From NCBI RefSeq assembly GCF_023053635.1, contig NC_086183.1, positions 34,639,501 through 34,703,500 of the forward strand: a stretch of DNA of 64,000 nucleotides, in the 5' to 3' direction. The DNA comes from Elgaria multicarinata webbii. Lineage: Eukaryota > Chordata > Lepidosauria > Squamata > Anguidae. Made by a program: the position numbers and the translations under genes. The notes under the pieces are model-generated. The model did not search any database and was not told the origin of the DNA. It worked only from the letters and a program-made list of their open reading frames with translations. This document shows positions 23,660-48,900 of the stretch, piece by piece. Each line of letters starts with the position of its first letter. Position 1 is the stretch's first letter.

Positions 23660-24346
23660 CAGGGCCGGTGCTACCATAGAGGCCACTTAGGTGGCTGCCT
23701 AGAGCGCCAAGGTAAGGGGGGCACCGAACACCACACCCGGAAGTTGCTCTCCCACAGCAGCTCTGAGAGAGCGGCTTCTGGGCGCGCTGTTCTGAAGCCA
23801 CCCGCACGCCCCAGCATCCTGGCTTCACTTTGGCTGGGCGCCCACCCAGCTGAAGTAAAGCCATGCCTGCCTGCCCCCACTCCAGCGTCCTGGCTTCACT
23901 TTGGCTGGGTGGGCGTCCAGCCGAAGCGAAGCCAGAATGCTGGGGTGGGCAGGCGGCTTCAGAACGGCGCACTCAGAAGTTGCTCTCCCAGAGCGGCTTC
24001 TGGCCGGGTGCACCGTTCCGAAGCCACCCGCCGGCCCTCCGGCCCCCCTACCCCAGCGTCCTGGCTTCGCTTCGGCTGGGCGGGCATCCAGCTGAAGCGA
24101 AGCCAGAATGCTGGGGTGGGCAGGTGGCTTCAGAACGGCGCACTCAGAAGTTGCTCTCCCAGAGCGGCTTCTGGCCGGGTGCACCGTTCCGAAGCCACCC
24201 GCCGGCCCTCCCACCCCAGCGTCCTGGCTTCGCTTCAGCTGGGCGGGCAAGATGGCACCCTGCACCCAGGTATGCTGGGGTGGGGGTGGGGGTGGGTGAA
24301 AGCAGCTCACTTGCGTAGGGCGCAAAATAGTCTGGCACCGACCCTG
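23660..24346 (+). mobile_element. hAT MITE in the gene B promoter
   Basis: Unit 2 copy of 6248-6934 with the same imperfect TIRs and flanking GGCGGCGG/GGCAGCGG. It was carried along by the duplication, not inserted independently. Confidence 0.85.
24277..24296 (+). promoter_or_regulatory. G-quadruplex motif upstream of gene B
   Basis: Same four G-runs as at 6865-6884. Confidence 0.6.
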
Positions 24347-24354
24347 GGCAGCGG

Positions 24355-24502
24355 GCTCTGGCGATGAGCCTCTCGCGAGCTCCACCCCCGCCCGCCCTCG
24401 CCTGCTCTCCGCTCCGCCCCGCCGGGGCGCTGAAGTCCGGCTCTGCAGCGCGCCCGGTCCAGGCGCAAAGCGGAGGCGCCCTGCAGCAGCCCCGGCGCCC
24501 CC
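24355..24502 (+). promoter_or_regulatory. Probable core promoter of gene B
   Basis: Counterpart of 6943-7090, with TCTCGCGAGC at 24371-24380. Confidence 0.5.
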
Positions 24503-37185
<12,683 letters not shown>

Positions 37186-37386
37186 ATGGGCCCTGCTGAG
37201 CAAGAGCAGGGGGGAGGGGAGGGGAAATGCATGGTGGGTGTTGCTGCTTAGTTTGAACATCTTCTGTCTCCAGTTGGAAGATAACATCATACATCTAAAC
37301 ACAACAGTGCCTTCCGATGGAGCTCGGCTATACGAGATTTGCTCAAAAAAGTCCCAGCTCTGAATAATGTCTCAGAAATTTACATT

Positions 37387-37392
37387 AATAAA
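37387..37392 (+). promoter_or_regulatory. Polyadenylation signal of gene B
   Basis: AATAAA at the position conserved in every unit. Confidence 0.75.
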
Positions 37393-38698
37393 GAGTCTTA
37401 TCTGTCGGTCTTGATCTCGAAGGAGTCTTCTGCTTTGGTTGAGTTCCTTCCATTCTCACTTTTTATCATGGTAGGAAAAAAAGCAGCAGGATGTGTGTCC
37501 GACGCGGGTCTGTAGGCCACCACTGAATTAATATTATCCTCTGTCAAACTGGTGCCATAACAGCGGCAACAATACCATTTTAATCATTTATTTATTTATT
37601 TATTACATTTTTTATACCACCCAATAGCCAAAGCTCTCTGGGCGGTTCACAAAAATTACATGGCAGGAGTGATCGCAGGCTATCCAGCCAGGAAAATTCG
37701 CAGTGCGGTTGTCACATGGTGGTAATGTTGTCACATGGTGGTAAAGTGCAGAAAAGATTGAGCAACTGAAAACCTCCAGCAGTATTTGTTGTTGTTATTT
37801 ACTGTTAACTCTGCACACGCCGTTGTAGCTTTGAAAGCCTGCAGCTTTGCATCTGAACAGCTACAGTTTGTTGAATTTATGCGTTATACATAACGCTTCT
37901 TACTTTCGTTCCAGAATTAGACTTTAATGTCGCCATGGTGACCATTACTCAACACTCACCTGGAGTCCGCTCCCTACCTGTATTCTCAGGCCTACCCTGC
38001 ACTGAGGTCCGCTCCCCCACTCTCTTAACCCAAATTGAAGGCACCATTGGCCTTCAGAAATAACCATGGTGACATCAGAGCAAAGGGGGGGGGGAAAGGC
38101 TGTAAAAAATATGACATCAAAAATGTGCAGCTTTGCAGGAAATATTACAATGTGGCTGCAGATTTTTGGCGGCTGAAACATATGAACATCGGAGCGGCAC
38201 TGGGCAGCAGTGACAGAGTCCATACAGCGCATAGACAAGCCCTAGGTTTCATGGCAGCAACTTCACACGCTTTCTCCATTTCTTACTTGCCGTCATTGGT
38301 TGGTGCAGTTTTGTAAACAAACAAACAAAAAAGGGGGGAAAAAGGGGGGGTTTCTTCACCAACCTGTCGCTCTGTCCCATCTGGATGACCCCGCATGGCC
38401 CTCGGAGAGGGGCTCCTGTTGCCGTGGAGCCCTGTGGACTTTTCTCCCTAGATGGAGAATGTTCGTTCATTCAGATCAGCCTCCTTTCATTTCATGGAAC
38501 TGAGTTAATCTTTAAACCGAAGGTGTTCCCTTTGCCTTATCTTTGAGTGGGGGGAGTCAGAAATGCCCACTGCCTTCCTTTCTCATGCAAAACTGAAGTG
38601 AGGCCCAAAGGGTCCAAGCGGCTGAAACTTTAGGAGTATCGAAAGGGAGCTTTTTGTTTGTTACAGTTTTTGATCCTTTTGTTTGTCCATTCGTGGAA

Positions 38699-38974
38699 AG
38701 TGCAGGACAAGGAATAACGGGCTCAAGTTAAAGGAAGCCAGATTCCGGCTGGACATCAGGAAAAACTTCCTGACTGTTAGAGCAGTACGACAATGGAATC
38801 AGTGATCTAGGGAGGTTGTGGGCTCTCCCACACTAGAGACATTCAAGAGGCAGCTGGACAACCATCTGTCAGGGATGCTTTAGGGTGGATTCCTGCATTG
38901 AGCAGGGGGTTGGACTCCATGGCCTTGTAGGCCCCTTCCAACTCTGCTATTCTATGATTTTATGATTCTATGAT
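38699..38974 (+). mobile_element. CR1 fragment, unit 2 copy
   Basis: Counterpart of 3846-4121. Confidence 0.85.
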
Positions 38975-39738
38975 ACTTAAGCCGTAAACCGAGGGACGGC
39001 TGACTCCTTGGGTTTACAGGGAGGCCTTTGCGCAACAGAAGTTCCAGCCGCAAAGTGGAACGTGGCCTCCAGCCCGGCATCGCTTATACGAGGCAGCCAC
39101 CAATTCGCTGCCTGTGCAGGGCTTTCCTGTGAAGCTGTGCTGTAAAAACAACAACCCAGGCACTTATGTCAACTTTTTATGCTGGTGTGAGATCACCACG
39201 GCTTTTCCGCCATCTGACCTTGCTGCGGCATCGATCCGGGGGCATTCCTGGGTGGAAGGCAACATCTGATTGGTCACCAGGAGCAGGGCAGAGGCCAGGG
39301 GCTGGGCCCAGTGAGCCGCTGGAAAGCCTGTGCTGCCTCCTGACATCGGGATTACCTGTGGCCACCCTGCAGCAGTGAAACCGCAGGGTTTTCCCCACAG
39401 CAGCACCAACATGGTGCTGTGAAGACGGCCCCCCGCCCCGCCCCGCCTCCTCACAACGACAGTAATGTATCCACGCCACCATGAGTTGCAAAGCTAGAGT
39501 GGTCCAGGTTGCTGTGGTCTCCCCTTGTGTTAATTTAAAGGTAGCAGAAGCAAATGATGAGGTCTCAAGCAAAACTGTGTGTATAACATCATAGAGAAAA
39601 AGACTACACTGTGAGATCGGACACCCATCACCCTGAGAGCCCCCTGGGGTAGATTCTGCACCTACTTTTTTTTTCTGGAATTGCTGCCAGCATTTGTTCA
39701 CCTACTTCTTACTGAAAATCCAGATTCTGCCATTGTTG

Positions 39739-39850
39739 TAGAATCATAGAATAGCAGAGTTGGAAGGGTCGTCTAAGGCCATTGAGTCCAACCCCCTGCA
39801 CAAAGCAGGAATCCACCTTAAAACATCCCTGACAGATGGCTGTCCAGCTG
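39739..39850 (-). mobile_element. CR1 fragment at the unit 2/unit 3 junction
   Basis: Counterpart of 4886-4997, broken at the same base. Confidence 0.85.
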
Positions 39851-40580
39851 ATAGCCTAGCTACAGTGATCCAGGCTCTGATAACCTCTTGTTTGGATTGC
39901 TGCAATGCGTTATACGTGGGGCTGCCTTTGAAAACGGTCCGGAAGCTTCAGCTGGTACAAAACAGGGCAGCCCGTTTACTAACAGGGACTGGCCGACGAG
40001 ACCACATTACGCCAGTCCTTTTCCAGCTTCATTGGCTGCCAGTCCAGGTCCGGGCCCGATTCAAAGTGCTGGTATTGACATTCAAAGCCCTAAACAGTTT
40101 GGGGCCAGATTATTTGAAGGAACGCCTCCTCCCATATGTACCTGCCCGGACCTTAAGATCATCTACAGGGGCCCTTCTCCGTGAGCCCCTGCCAGAGGAA
40201 GTGAGGCAGGTGGCTACTAGGACTAGGGCCTTCTCCACTGTGGCACCCCAGCTGTGGAATGAGCTCCCCAGAAAGGTCCGCCTGGTGCCTACACTGTACT
40301 CCTTTCGTCGCCAGCTGAAGACCTTTTTATTCTCTCAGTATTTTAACACTTAATTTTAACTTAAATTTAAATTTTACTGTTCTAACTCTGTATTTTAATC
40401 TTATATCAATTTTGTTGTGTGGTTTTATCCTGGTGGTGCTTTTTATACTGTATTTTGTATTTGTGCTTTTAACCTGTTGGTTGTTTTATTATGGTTTTAA
40501 CTTTTGTGAACTGCCCAGAGAGTTTCGGCTATTGGGTGGTATAAAAATGTAATAAATAATAAATAAATAAATAAATAAAA
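39851..40580 (+). mobile_element. L2-like LINE upstream of gene C
   Basis: Unit 3 copy of 4998-5727; one visible substitution (Met to Thr in GLPLKMVRKLQ). Confidence 0.85.
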
Positions 40581-41095
40581 CGGGGTGGGGGGTTCCACTC
40601 CTCGGGTTTATACAGAGAGGCGGCCCCGATCCCTTCTTGGCCATCCGACGTTGCCGCTGCAAAATCCAGCACCGCCTCCTGCTCCCTGCTGGGTCTGGCG
40701 AGCCTCCGTCCGTCCCAGGCCCCTCTTGCTGCGTGGCCTGGATCGTGGCCTGACATGGCTGGCCTGGCTCTGTGGGCTGATGGAGGGCGGACTTTCTCCC
40801 CAGCGCCTTTTCAGTCCGCCGATTGATGGCAGTTAGAACACCTGTGAGCGCGAAGTGTGTGTGTGTGTGGTGGTGGTGGGTCGCCGGAGTTTCGAGGGAG
40901 GTAAACTTGAGGAGCCGGGCACGGGGGGGGGGGGGGGGCATGGAGCGCCTGAAGAGCTCTGTGCCCGTCGGGGGTGGGGACGGGATGGGATCGTTTGTTT
41001 TGTTGTTGTTGTTTTGCTTTTCGCTCCGGCTCTCCACGTTTGTAAAGAAAAGGAACAAGAACGCGGCTGCCGGGCGCGATGCCGGGATGGGGAGG
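40581..41095. other. GC-rich upstream region of gene C
   Basis: Counterpart of 5728-6239, with a G homopolymer three bases longer. No exon seen. Confidence 0.6.
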
Positions 41096-41103
41096 GGCGG
41101 CGG

Positions 41104-41790
41104 CAGGGCCGGTGCTACCATAGAGGCCACTTAGGTGGCTGCCTAGAGCGCCAAGGTAAGGGGGGCACCGAACACCACACCCGGAAGTTGCTCTCCCACA
41201 GCAGCTCTGAGAGAGCGGCTTCTGGGCGCGCTGTTCTGAAGCCACCCGCACGCCCCAGCATCCTGGCTTCACTTTGGCTGGGCGCCCACCCAGCTGAAGT
41301 AAAGCCATGCCTGCCTGCCCCCACTCCAGCGTCCTGGCTTCACTTTGGCTGGGTGGGCGTCCAGCCGAAGCGAAGCCAGAATGCTGGGGTGGGCAGGCGG
41401 CTTCAGAACGGCGCACTCAGAAGTTGCTCTCCCAGAGCGGCTTCTGGCCGGGTGCACCGTTCCGAAGCCACCCGCCGGCCCTCCGGCCCCCCTACCCCAG
41501 CGTCCTGGCTTCGCTTCGGCTGGGCGGGCATCCAGCTGAAGCGAAGCCAGAATGCTGGGGTGGGCAGGTGGCTTCAGAACGGCGCACTCAGAAGTTGCTC
41601 TCCCAGAGCGGCTTCTGGCCGGGTGCACCGTTCCGAAGCCACCCGCCGGCCCTCCCACCCCAGCGTCCTGGCTTCGCTTCAGCTGGGCGGGCAAGATGGC
41701 ACCCTGCACCCAGGTATGCTGGGGTGGGGGTGGGGGTGGGTGAAAGCAGCTCACTTGCGTAGGGCGCAAAATAGTCTGGCACCGACCCTG
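41104..41790 (+). mobile_element. hAT MITE in the gene C promoter
   Basis: Unit 3 copy of 6248-6934. Its presence in all three genes shows it predates the triplication. Confidence 0.85.
41721..41740 (+). promoter_or_regulatory. G-quadruplex motif upstream of gene C
   Basis: Same four G-runs as at 6865-6884. Confidence 0.6.
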
Positions 41791-41798
41791 GGCAGCGG

Positions 41799-41946
41799 GC
41801 TCTGGCGATGAGCCTCTCGCGAGCTCCACCCCCGCCCGCCCTCGCCTGCTCTCCGCTCCGCCCCGCCGGGGCGCTGAAGTCCGGCTCTGCAGCGCGCCCG
41901 GTCCAGGCGCAAAGCGGAGGCGCCCTGCAGCAGCCCCGGCGCCCCC
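41799..41946 (+). promoter_or_regulatory. Probable core promoter of gene C
   Basis: Counterpart of 6943-7090, with TCTCGCGAGC at 41815-41824. Confidence 0.5.
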
Positions 41947-42845
41947 ATGGCTCTGCCCGCCTTGCTGCTCCTCTGCCTGGCCCTGCTGCTCGCCCTGGCC
42001 CGGCGCAGGCGCGCCCAGGCGGCGGCCCCGCTGCCCCCCGGGCCGCCCCCGCTGCCTCTGCTGGGCAACTTGCTCCACGTCGACGGCTGGGACATCATCC
42101 CGACCTTCCGCCGGGTGAGGGGGCGCCCGAGGGGCCCGCGGGGAGAGAGAGGGCGGCGGCGGCGGCGCGGAGCCAGGGCGGCGGGGCGGAGGGCTTGGAG
42201 CCCAAGCCCCGGTCCCGCTCGCTGGCCGAGGGCCGGCGGTGGAGTTCGAGAAGGCGGACCAAGCCCGCTTGGAGGAGCGCAGCGCTGAGCGCTGCGAAGG
42301 GAGAACTCCGTCAATCCCCACCGAAGGGGCTTAAAATGCCCGTGGAGGGTTTTCGGGGGGGCCGGCGGGGGGGGGGGAGTGCCGAGTGGTTTAATCCGCC
42401 TCTCCTGGTGCACGATGGTCCCCGTCTGAATTGGGGCTGCCTGCACTTCGCGCGGAATGAAAAGCTAGCCTTCTCTGTGACTAGCATTAAGGTGTAGTTT
42501 GGCTCTGGTTTTGAGCTGGATGCCCCCCCCGCCCCCCCCCCCCCAAGCCTTTCCCGCTCTGGAACGCAGGAGTCCTGAGACTTTTGTGTGCAGAGATGTA
42601 TTGATGCAACGGCGCTTAAGATGTGGCAAAAGCCATTGTCGGCTGTAGCTGGGTGGTGCGTTTCGATGGGAACGAAGACGTCCCCAAGTCCCCAAGAGCA
42701 GGGAAGGGCAGAGAGAGAACGCTTCACGAGGTCTGGAATGTCCCACTGCCAGCCAATCAACACTCCTGATTGGAGGGGTGGGGGGAAGCGCAGCGAGGTC
42801 CTTGCCCAACGGTAGACTCTGTGTTGTCTGAATGCAGCCCTGGCC

Positions 42846-42901
<56 letters not shown>

Positions 42902-45900
42902 TTATTTATATAGCACTATCAATGTACATGGTGCTGTACAGAGTAAAACAGTAAATAGCAAGACCCTGCCGCATAGGCTTGCAATTTAATAAAATCATAG
43001 TAAAACAATAAGGAGGGGAAGAGAATGCCAACAGGTACAGGGTAGGGTAAGCAGGCACAGGGTAGGGTAAAACTAACAGTAGAAAGTAACAGTAGAAGTC
43101 TGCACAACATCCAGTTTTAAAAGCTTTAGGAAAAAGAAAAGTTTTTAGTTGAGCTTTAAAAGCTGCTGTTGAACTTGTAGTTCTCAAATGTTCTGGAAGA
43201 GCGTTCCAGGCGTAAGGGGCAGCAGACGAAAATGGACGAAGCCGAGCAAGGGAAGTAGAGGCCCTTGGGCAGGCAAGAAGCATGGCATCAGAGGAGCGAA
43301 GAGCACGAGCGGGGCAATAGTGTGAGATGAGAGAGGAGAGATAGGAAGGAGCTAGACCGTGAAAAGCTTTGAAGGTCAACAGGAGAAGTTTATATTGGAT
43401 TCTGAAGTGAATTGGAAGCCAATGAAGAGATTTCAGAAGCGGAGTAACATGGTCAGAGCGGCGAGCCAAGAAGATGATCTTTGCGGCAGAGTGGTGAACA
43501 GAAACCAACGGACTGATGTGAGAAGAAGGAAGGCCAGAGAGAAGAAGGTTGCAGTAGTCCAACTGTGAAATAACCAGTGCATGAACAAGCATCTTGGCAG
43601 AAGAGACAGACAAAAATGATCGAATCCTGGCAATATTATACAGGAAAAATCGACAAGATTTAGCTACTGCTTCAATATGAGGAATAAAGGAGAGCGAGGA
43701 GTCGAATATAAAGCCAAGGCTACGAGCTTCCTCGACCGGAGTAAGCGTAACATCATTGACAGTAAGAGAGAATGAGAAATGAGGAGAAGGTTTAGGAGGA
43801 AAAACAAGCAATTCAGTCTTTGCCATGTTAAGTTTCAAGCGACGATGAAGCAGCCAAGCTGAGATATCTGAAAGACATGCCGAGATAGATACGATCGTGA
43901 ACATCAGGAGAAAGTTCCGGAGATGACAGAGATAGTTGTGTATCATCGGCGTACAGATGATATTGGAGGCCATGAGATTGAATAAGCTTGCCCAAGGGCA
44001 ACATGTATAAGGAAAACAACAACGGGCCAAGCACCGAGCCTTGCGGAACCCCTACTGAAAGGGGAAAGGAGGAAGACGAGCTGCCATTAGTCAACACGCT
44101 GAAAGAGCGACCCGCTAGATAGGAGGCAAGCCAGTTATAGACAGAGCCACAAAATCCAAGGTCATGAAGGGAATCTAAGAGAAGATCATGATCAACCGTG
44201 TCAAAGGCTGCAGTTAGATCAAGGAGAATAAGAACGGAATAATGGCCTTTAGACTTGGCAGTAAGGAGATCATTGGTGATCTTAGTAAGGGCTGTTTCGG
44301 TGGAATGCAGAGGACGGAATCCAGATTGAAATGGATCCAAAGCAGAGTTACTAGAAAGAAAGTCAAGACAGCGAGAGTAGACCGCACGCTCCAGGATCTT
44401 TGAAACAAACGGCAACAAAGAGACAGGTCGGTAGTTAGACAGAGATAGCCTATCAAGAGTAGGTTTCTTGAGAATGGGAGAGACTGTAGCATGTTTAAAA
44501 GCAGAAGGAAATGAACCAGAGGACAGAGAAAGATTAATAATATGTAGCAAGGAAGGGAGGATAGCAGGAATAAGATTAATAAAGACGCGAGAAGGAATCG
44601 GATCACGAGAACAAGTGGAAGGCTTCAAAGAGCGCAGTATTGTAGACAGTTCATCCGCAGAGACCGAAGGAAACGCAGAGAAATTTGCAGGAGGAGCTGA
44701 CAGATGAGGAACAGGAACTGGAAGAGGAGCAGAGCTGGCCAGATCAGAGCGGATAGTTTGGATTTTAGCATTGAAAAAAGAGGCAAAGTTATTAGCAGAC
44801 AGAGAGGCGGGGAGAGATGGCGGATTAGGCTTCAGAAGAGAATTGAAGGACGCAAAGAGCCGCTGAGGATGCCTAGCATTTGACTGGATCAGCGTTGAGT
44901 AGTACTGCTGTTTGGCCAGTGAGATGGCAGAAGAGAAAGAGGAGAGTACAAATTTGTAATGGACAAAGTCTGCCCGGTCCCTGGTCTTACGCCAAAGGCG
45001 TTCAGCTGCCCGGGAACAAGAGCGAAGGTAGCGGAGGGAAGAGGTGAGCCACGGTTGGGGTTGAGAAGGGCGAACTATCCGAGTTGTAGATGGAGCAAGA
45101 TTATCAAGAGTTGAAGATAAAGAGGAATTAAAGAAGGAGACAGCTGAGTCCAAGGAGACAGCCGAACAGACAGAAGGAAGAGAGGAGGCTAGAGACTGGG
45201 AAAAAGCCTCATAATTGATAGATTGCAAGTCACGACACTTACCATTGCTTTGACAACGCATACAAGTGTCTCTTCAAAACCAGGGTCATCGTCGTCTTCT
45301 TCATTTGCCAATGGATCCAGGCTCTGCTTTGCCACCTGATGACGTTCCTCAGCCTCTTATCTCAGCTGGTGCCCACGAAGGCGGCAGAAACTTTGCCTCA
45401 ACAAAAGTGCTTTATACTGTTGTTTTTATCCTGTTTTTATGTTTTTGATGGTTTTTAAATTTTGTATACTTTTAATGTTTACCATTTTTAATTGTTGTAA
45501 ACTGCCCAGAGAGCTTCGGCTGTGGGGCGGTATATAAATGTAATAAAATAAATAAATAAATAAATTTAACCCACAAGTCCTTGCCATAGAGCAGGACTGT
45601 CCCGCTGGTGCCATCCATTCCACTCCTCCACAGCTGCTCTGTCGTTGGCAGAATCCCAGGGTCACGCTGCCCCTTTGCATCCAAATCTGGGGTGCTGAGA
45701 TGTGTTCTTTGTCTCCCGGCAGCTCCAGGAGAAGTACGGGCCGGTGTTCACCTTCTACATGGGGCCCCGGCCAACCGTGGTGCTGTGCGGCTACGAAGCC
45801 ATGAAGGAAGCATTCACAGATAATGCCGAAGCGTTTGGCGGGAGAGCTCCGATACAGGCCCTGGGCGATACCATTTCCAAGTACGGTGAGTGGCCTGCTT

Positions 45901-48900
45901 GCAAATAGAAAGGGATTGCGAGCAGAAGGGATGCAGCATAGAACGGGGGTTGGTGGGGGGTGGGGGGAATGCTCCTGCATAGTTGGGGAAGGGCGATGGC
46001 TCAGCGGCAGCTCAGCGTTTGATCCTGGCATCTTCCGGCAGGGTTGAGAAAAACGCCGGTCTCGGAAACCCTGGAGAACCGCTGCTCTGACTCCGCGTTA
46101 TAGATCAGCTTCCTCTGCCCCCGTTATGCCTTCGTCAATGGGCTGGAGGGGAAGGGAGACGAGCCAGAGGCGGGTCACATTCTGGAGGGAGCAAAGTGCC
46201 TGCGTTTTTCTATCGCTCTCTCTTGCCCCCAGGGGCAGGGCCACAGGGCTTGGCTTCCAAGTCTCATCGAGAGGGAACAGATACGAATGTCAAATCCAAT
46301 CCAACTGTTTCTGCAGGCAGCAAATCCTCTGGCCCTGAGCAGGTTCTGGGAGAGCCACCTGTGCAGCCCCCAGCCCCACTGCCCCCCCCGCCCCCCAAGG
46401 CTGCCGCTGAACTCCCAACTCTCGCTCTTCTTGCTGGTGCCTTCCACACATGGCGCTTTGCTGCCTCACTCCTTTCCTGCAGAGAATCCAGAAGATGTCG
46501 TTGCCAGCTGTAGTTTTCTTGTAAGGGTCGTCCCCTCCCCGCCCCCGGGGGCCATCGCTCACGTGCTTGTATGCCTCTCTGCTGACCCTTCACCACAGCC
46601 GACTCCTGGAGTGCAGCTTTATTTGGGGGTAACCAGTAAAAGTGGCCTTGAGGCTCACAAACACAGGGCTGACTGAGGGGAGGAGAAGGACGCTGAATAT
46701 AAACCCCGCCCAGTGAATTTGGCTACTGCCAATCTCCCCTTGAGCCCTCCACAGTCCACCCACCTGTTCCACCCCAGGGCTCTCTGTGCTCATCTCCGGC
46801 CTGATCCGTGGCGTGTTCCTCCATTTTCCTTTTCAGGAGTGGTCAGCACCAGTGGGGAGCGCTGGAAGCAGCTCCGTCGCTTCTCTCTCACCACCCTGAG
46901 GAACTTCGGGATGGGGAAGAGATCCATCGAGGAGCGGATCCAGGAGGAGGCCCGGTTCCTGGTGGAAGCGCTGCAGGAGACGCAAGGTGACTCTTCCCCC
47001 ACGCGCCCCTGCTTTTCCTCACAAGGATGCTGTGGTTCAGTGACAACTGTGGAGGCCAAAGGAAGAGGGCCCTTTGCTTTGGAGGAGCCAAAGCATGTTT
47101 TGCACAAATACGTCACTTCCTAATCTCTCCAAATTTTATTTATTTATTTATTTATATTTATTGCATTTACTTCCAAGGAACCCAAGGCGGCGTACATAAT
47201 CCTCCTCCTCCACTCCATTTTATCCTCACAGCAACAGCCCTGTGAGGTAGGCTGGGCTGAGAGTCTGTGACTGGCCCAAAGTTACCCAGTGAGCTTCCAT
47301 GGCTGAGTGGGGACTAGAACCCGGATCTCCCGACTCCCAGTCCAACACTCCAACCACTATGCCACCCTGGCTCTCAGTGGGCTGGCGCACAGCGTCAAAT
47401 TGGCCACTTTACGACCAGCCCCTTTAAAATACAGGAATTGTCAATTCTGTGAACATGTCAACGGTCTTAGGGTGGGGGGGAGGCAGGGAGTTTCCGTAGT
47501 GTGACCTGAAATCAATCCAGCCCAGACCCCACAGGCTTGAACATCCATTCCCCACTGACCCTCTCCTTCTGCCGCCTCCGCAGGGCATCCCTTTGACCCT
47601 ACCTTTTACCTCAGTCATGCCGTCTCCAACATCATCTGCTCTATTGTGTTTGGCAACCGGTTTGAATACGAGGACAAGGACTTCATCACTTTGCTTGAGC
47701 TGATCAATACAGCCTTCCGGCTCATGTCATCCCCCGGGATGCAGGTAAGTGTCAGTGTCCCCAGTGCCCAGAGGGACTATTTAGTTCAATATTTATGTAT
47801 TGCTCCACAGTGCTAAACAGATTCCAAAGTGGTGAAAAAAGTTAAGAAGATAAAAGAATTAAAAAAAAAAAACCATATTAAAAATGTGTTATTTTAAATG
47901 ACAGAATACTAGTGAACACCATGGCTGGTCAGTCAAGGAAGGCTCCAGAATGGCCGTTAGCTCTTAACAGACTTATATTTTACTTGTTTCATCTTCATAT
48001 TATCTACATATTATGGGTTAGAAATTCACCAAAATCAACATTCAATCGATTCCTTTTCTTTAAAGATCTTTAATGCTTTCCCGTGTTTGAAGCGGATCTT
48101 TCCCAGTCCCCATCGCAGACTATCCAAATGCTTCGATGACATCATCAGCTTCATCCTGCAGAGGGTCCAGATGCACCGCGAGTCGTTCGATCCAAATTGC
48201 CCTCGAGACTTTATTGACTCTTTCCTCGCCAAAATGGAGCAGGTGCGTATTAGAGCCAAGAGGAAAGGAGAACCAGAAAGACAGCCTCGGGTGACGGAGT
48301 GTGCAAAGAGGAGAGGGAATTAATTTCAGCGGGGAAGTGCATTTCCAGCTAAGTACCTTAATGGGAGGGATGGAGTTGACAAAAGTAGGATTTACATGCG
48401 GATTTGATGATCATTCAGTGAATTTCATAACAAACCATGGCAAGTTCTTGGTGGTATGGGGATACCAAGTCATCTTGTCTGCCTCCTGAGGAATCTGTAT
48501 AACGAACAAGTAGCAATGGTAAGAACAGACCACGGAACAACGGACTGGTCTAAGATTGAGAAAGGAGTACGGCAGGGTTGTATACTCTCACCTTACCTAT
48601 TCAACTTGTATGCAGAACACATCATGCGATGTGCTGGGCTTGACTAATCCAAGGCTGGAGTTAAAATCGCAGGAAGAAACATTAACAATCTCAGATATGC
48701 AGATGACACCACTTTGATGGCTGAAAGCGAGGAGGAGCTGAGGAGCCTTATGACGAAGGTGAAAGAAGAAAGTGCAAAAGCTGGGTTGCAGTTAAACCTC
48801 AAAAAAACCAAGATTATGGCAACCAGCTTGATTGATAACTGGCAAATAGAGGGAGAAAACATGGAGGCAGTGGCAGACTTTGTATTCCTGGGCGCAAAGA

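Larger units (their letters stand above)
37186..39738. other. 3' flank between genes B and C
   Basis: Same content as 2331-4885, with L2-like tail at 37576-37655 and CR1 at 38699-38974. No gene is recognised. Confidence 0.8.
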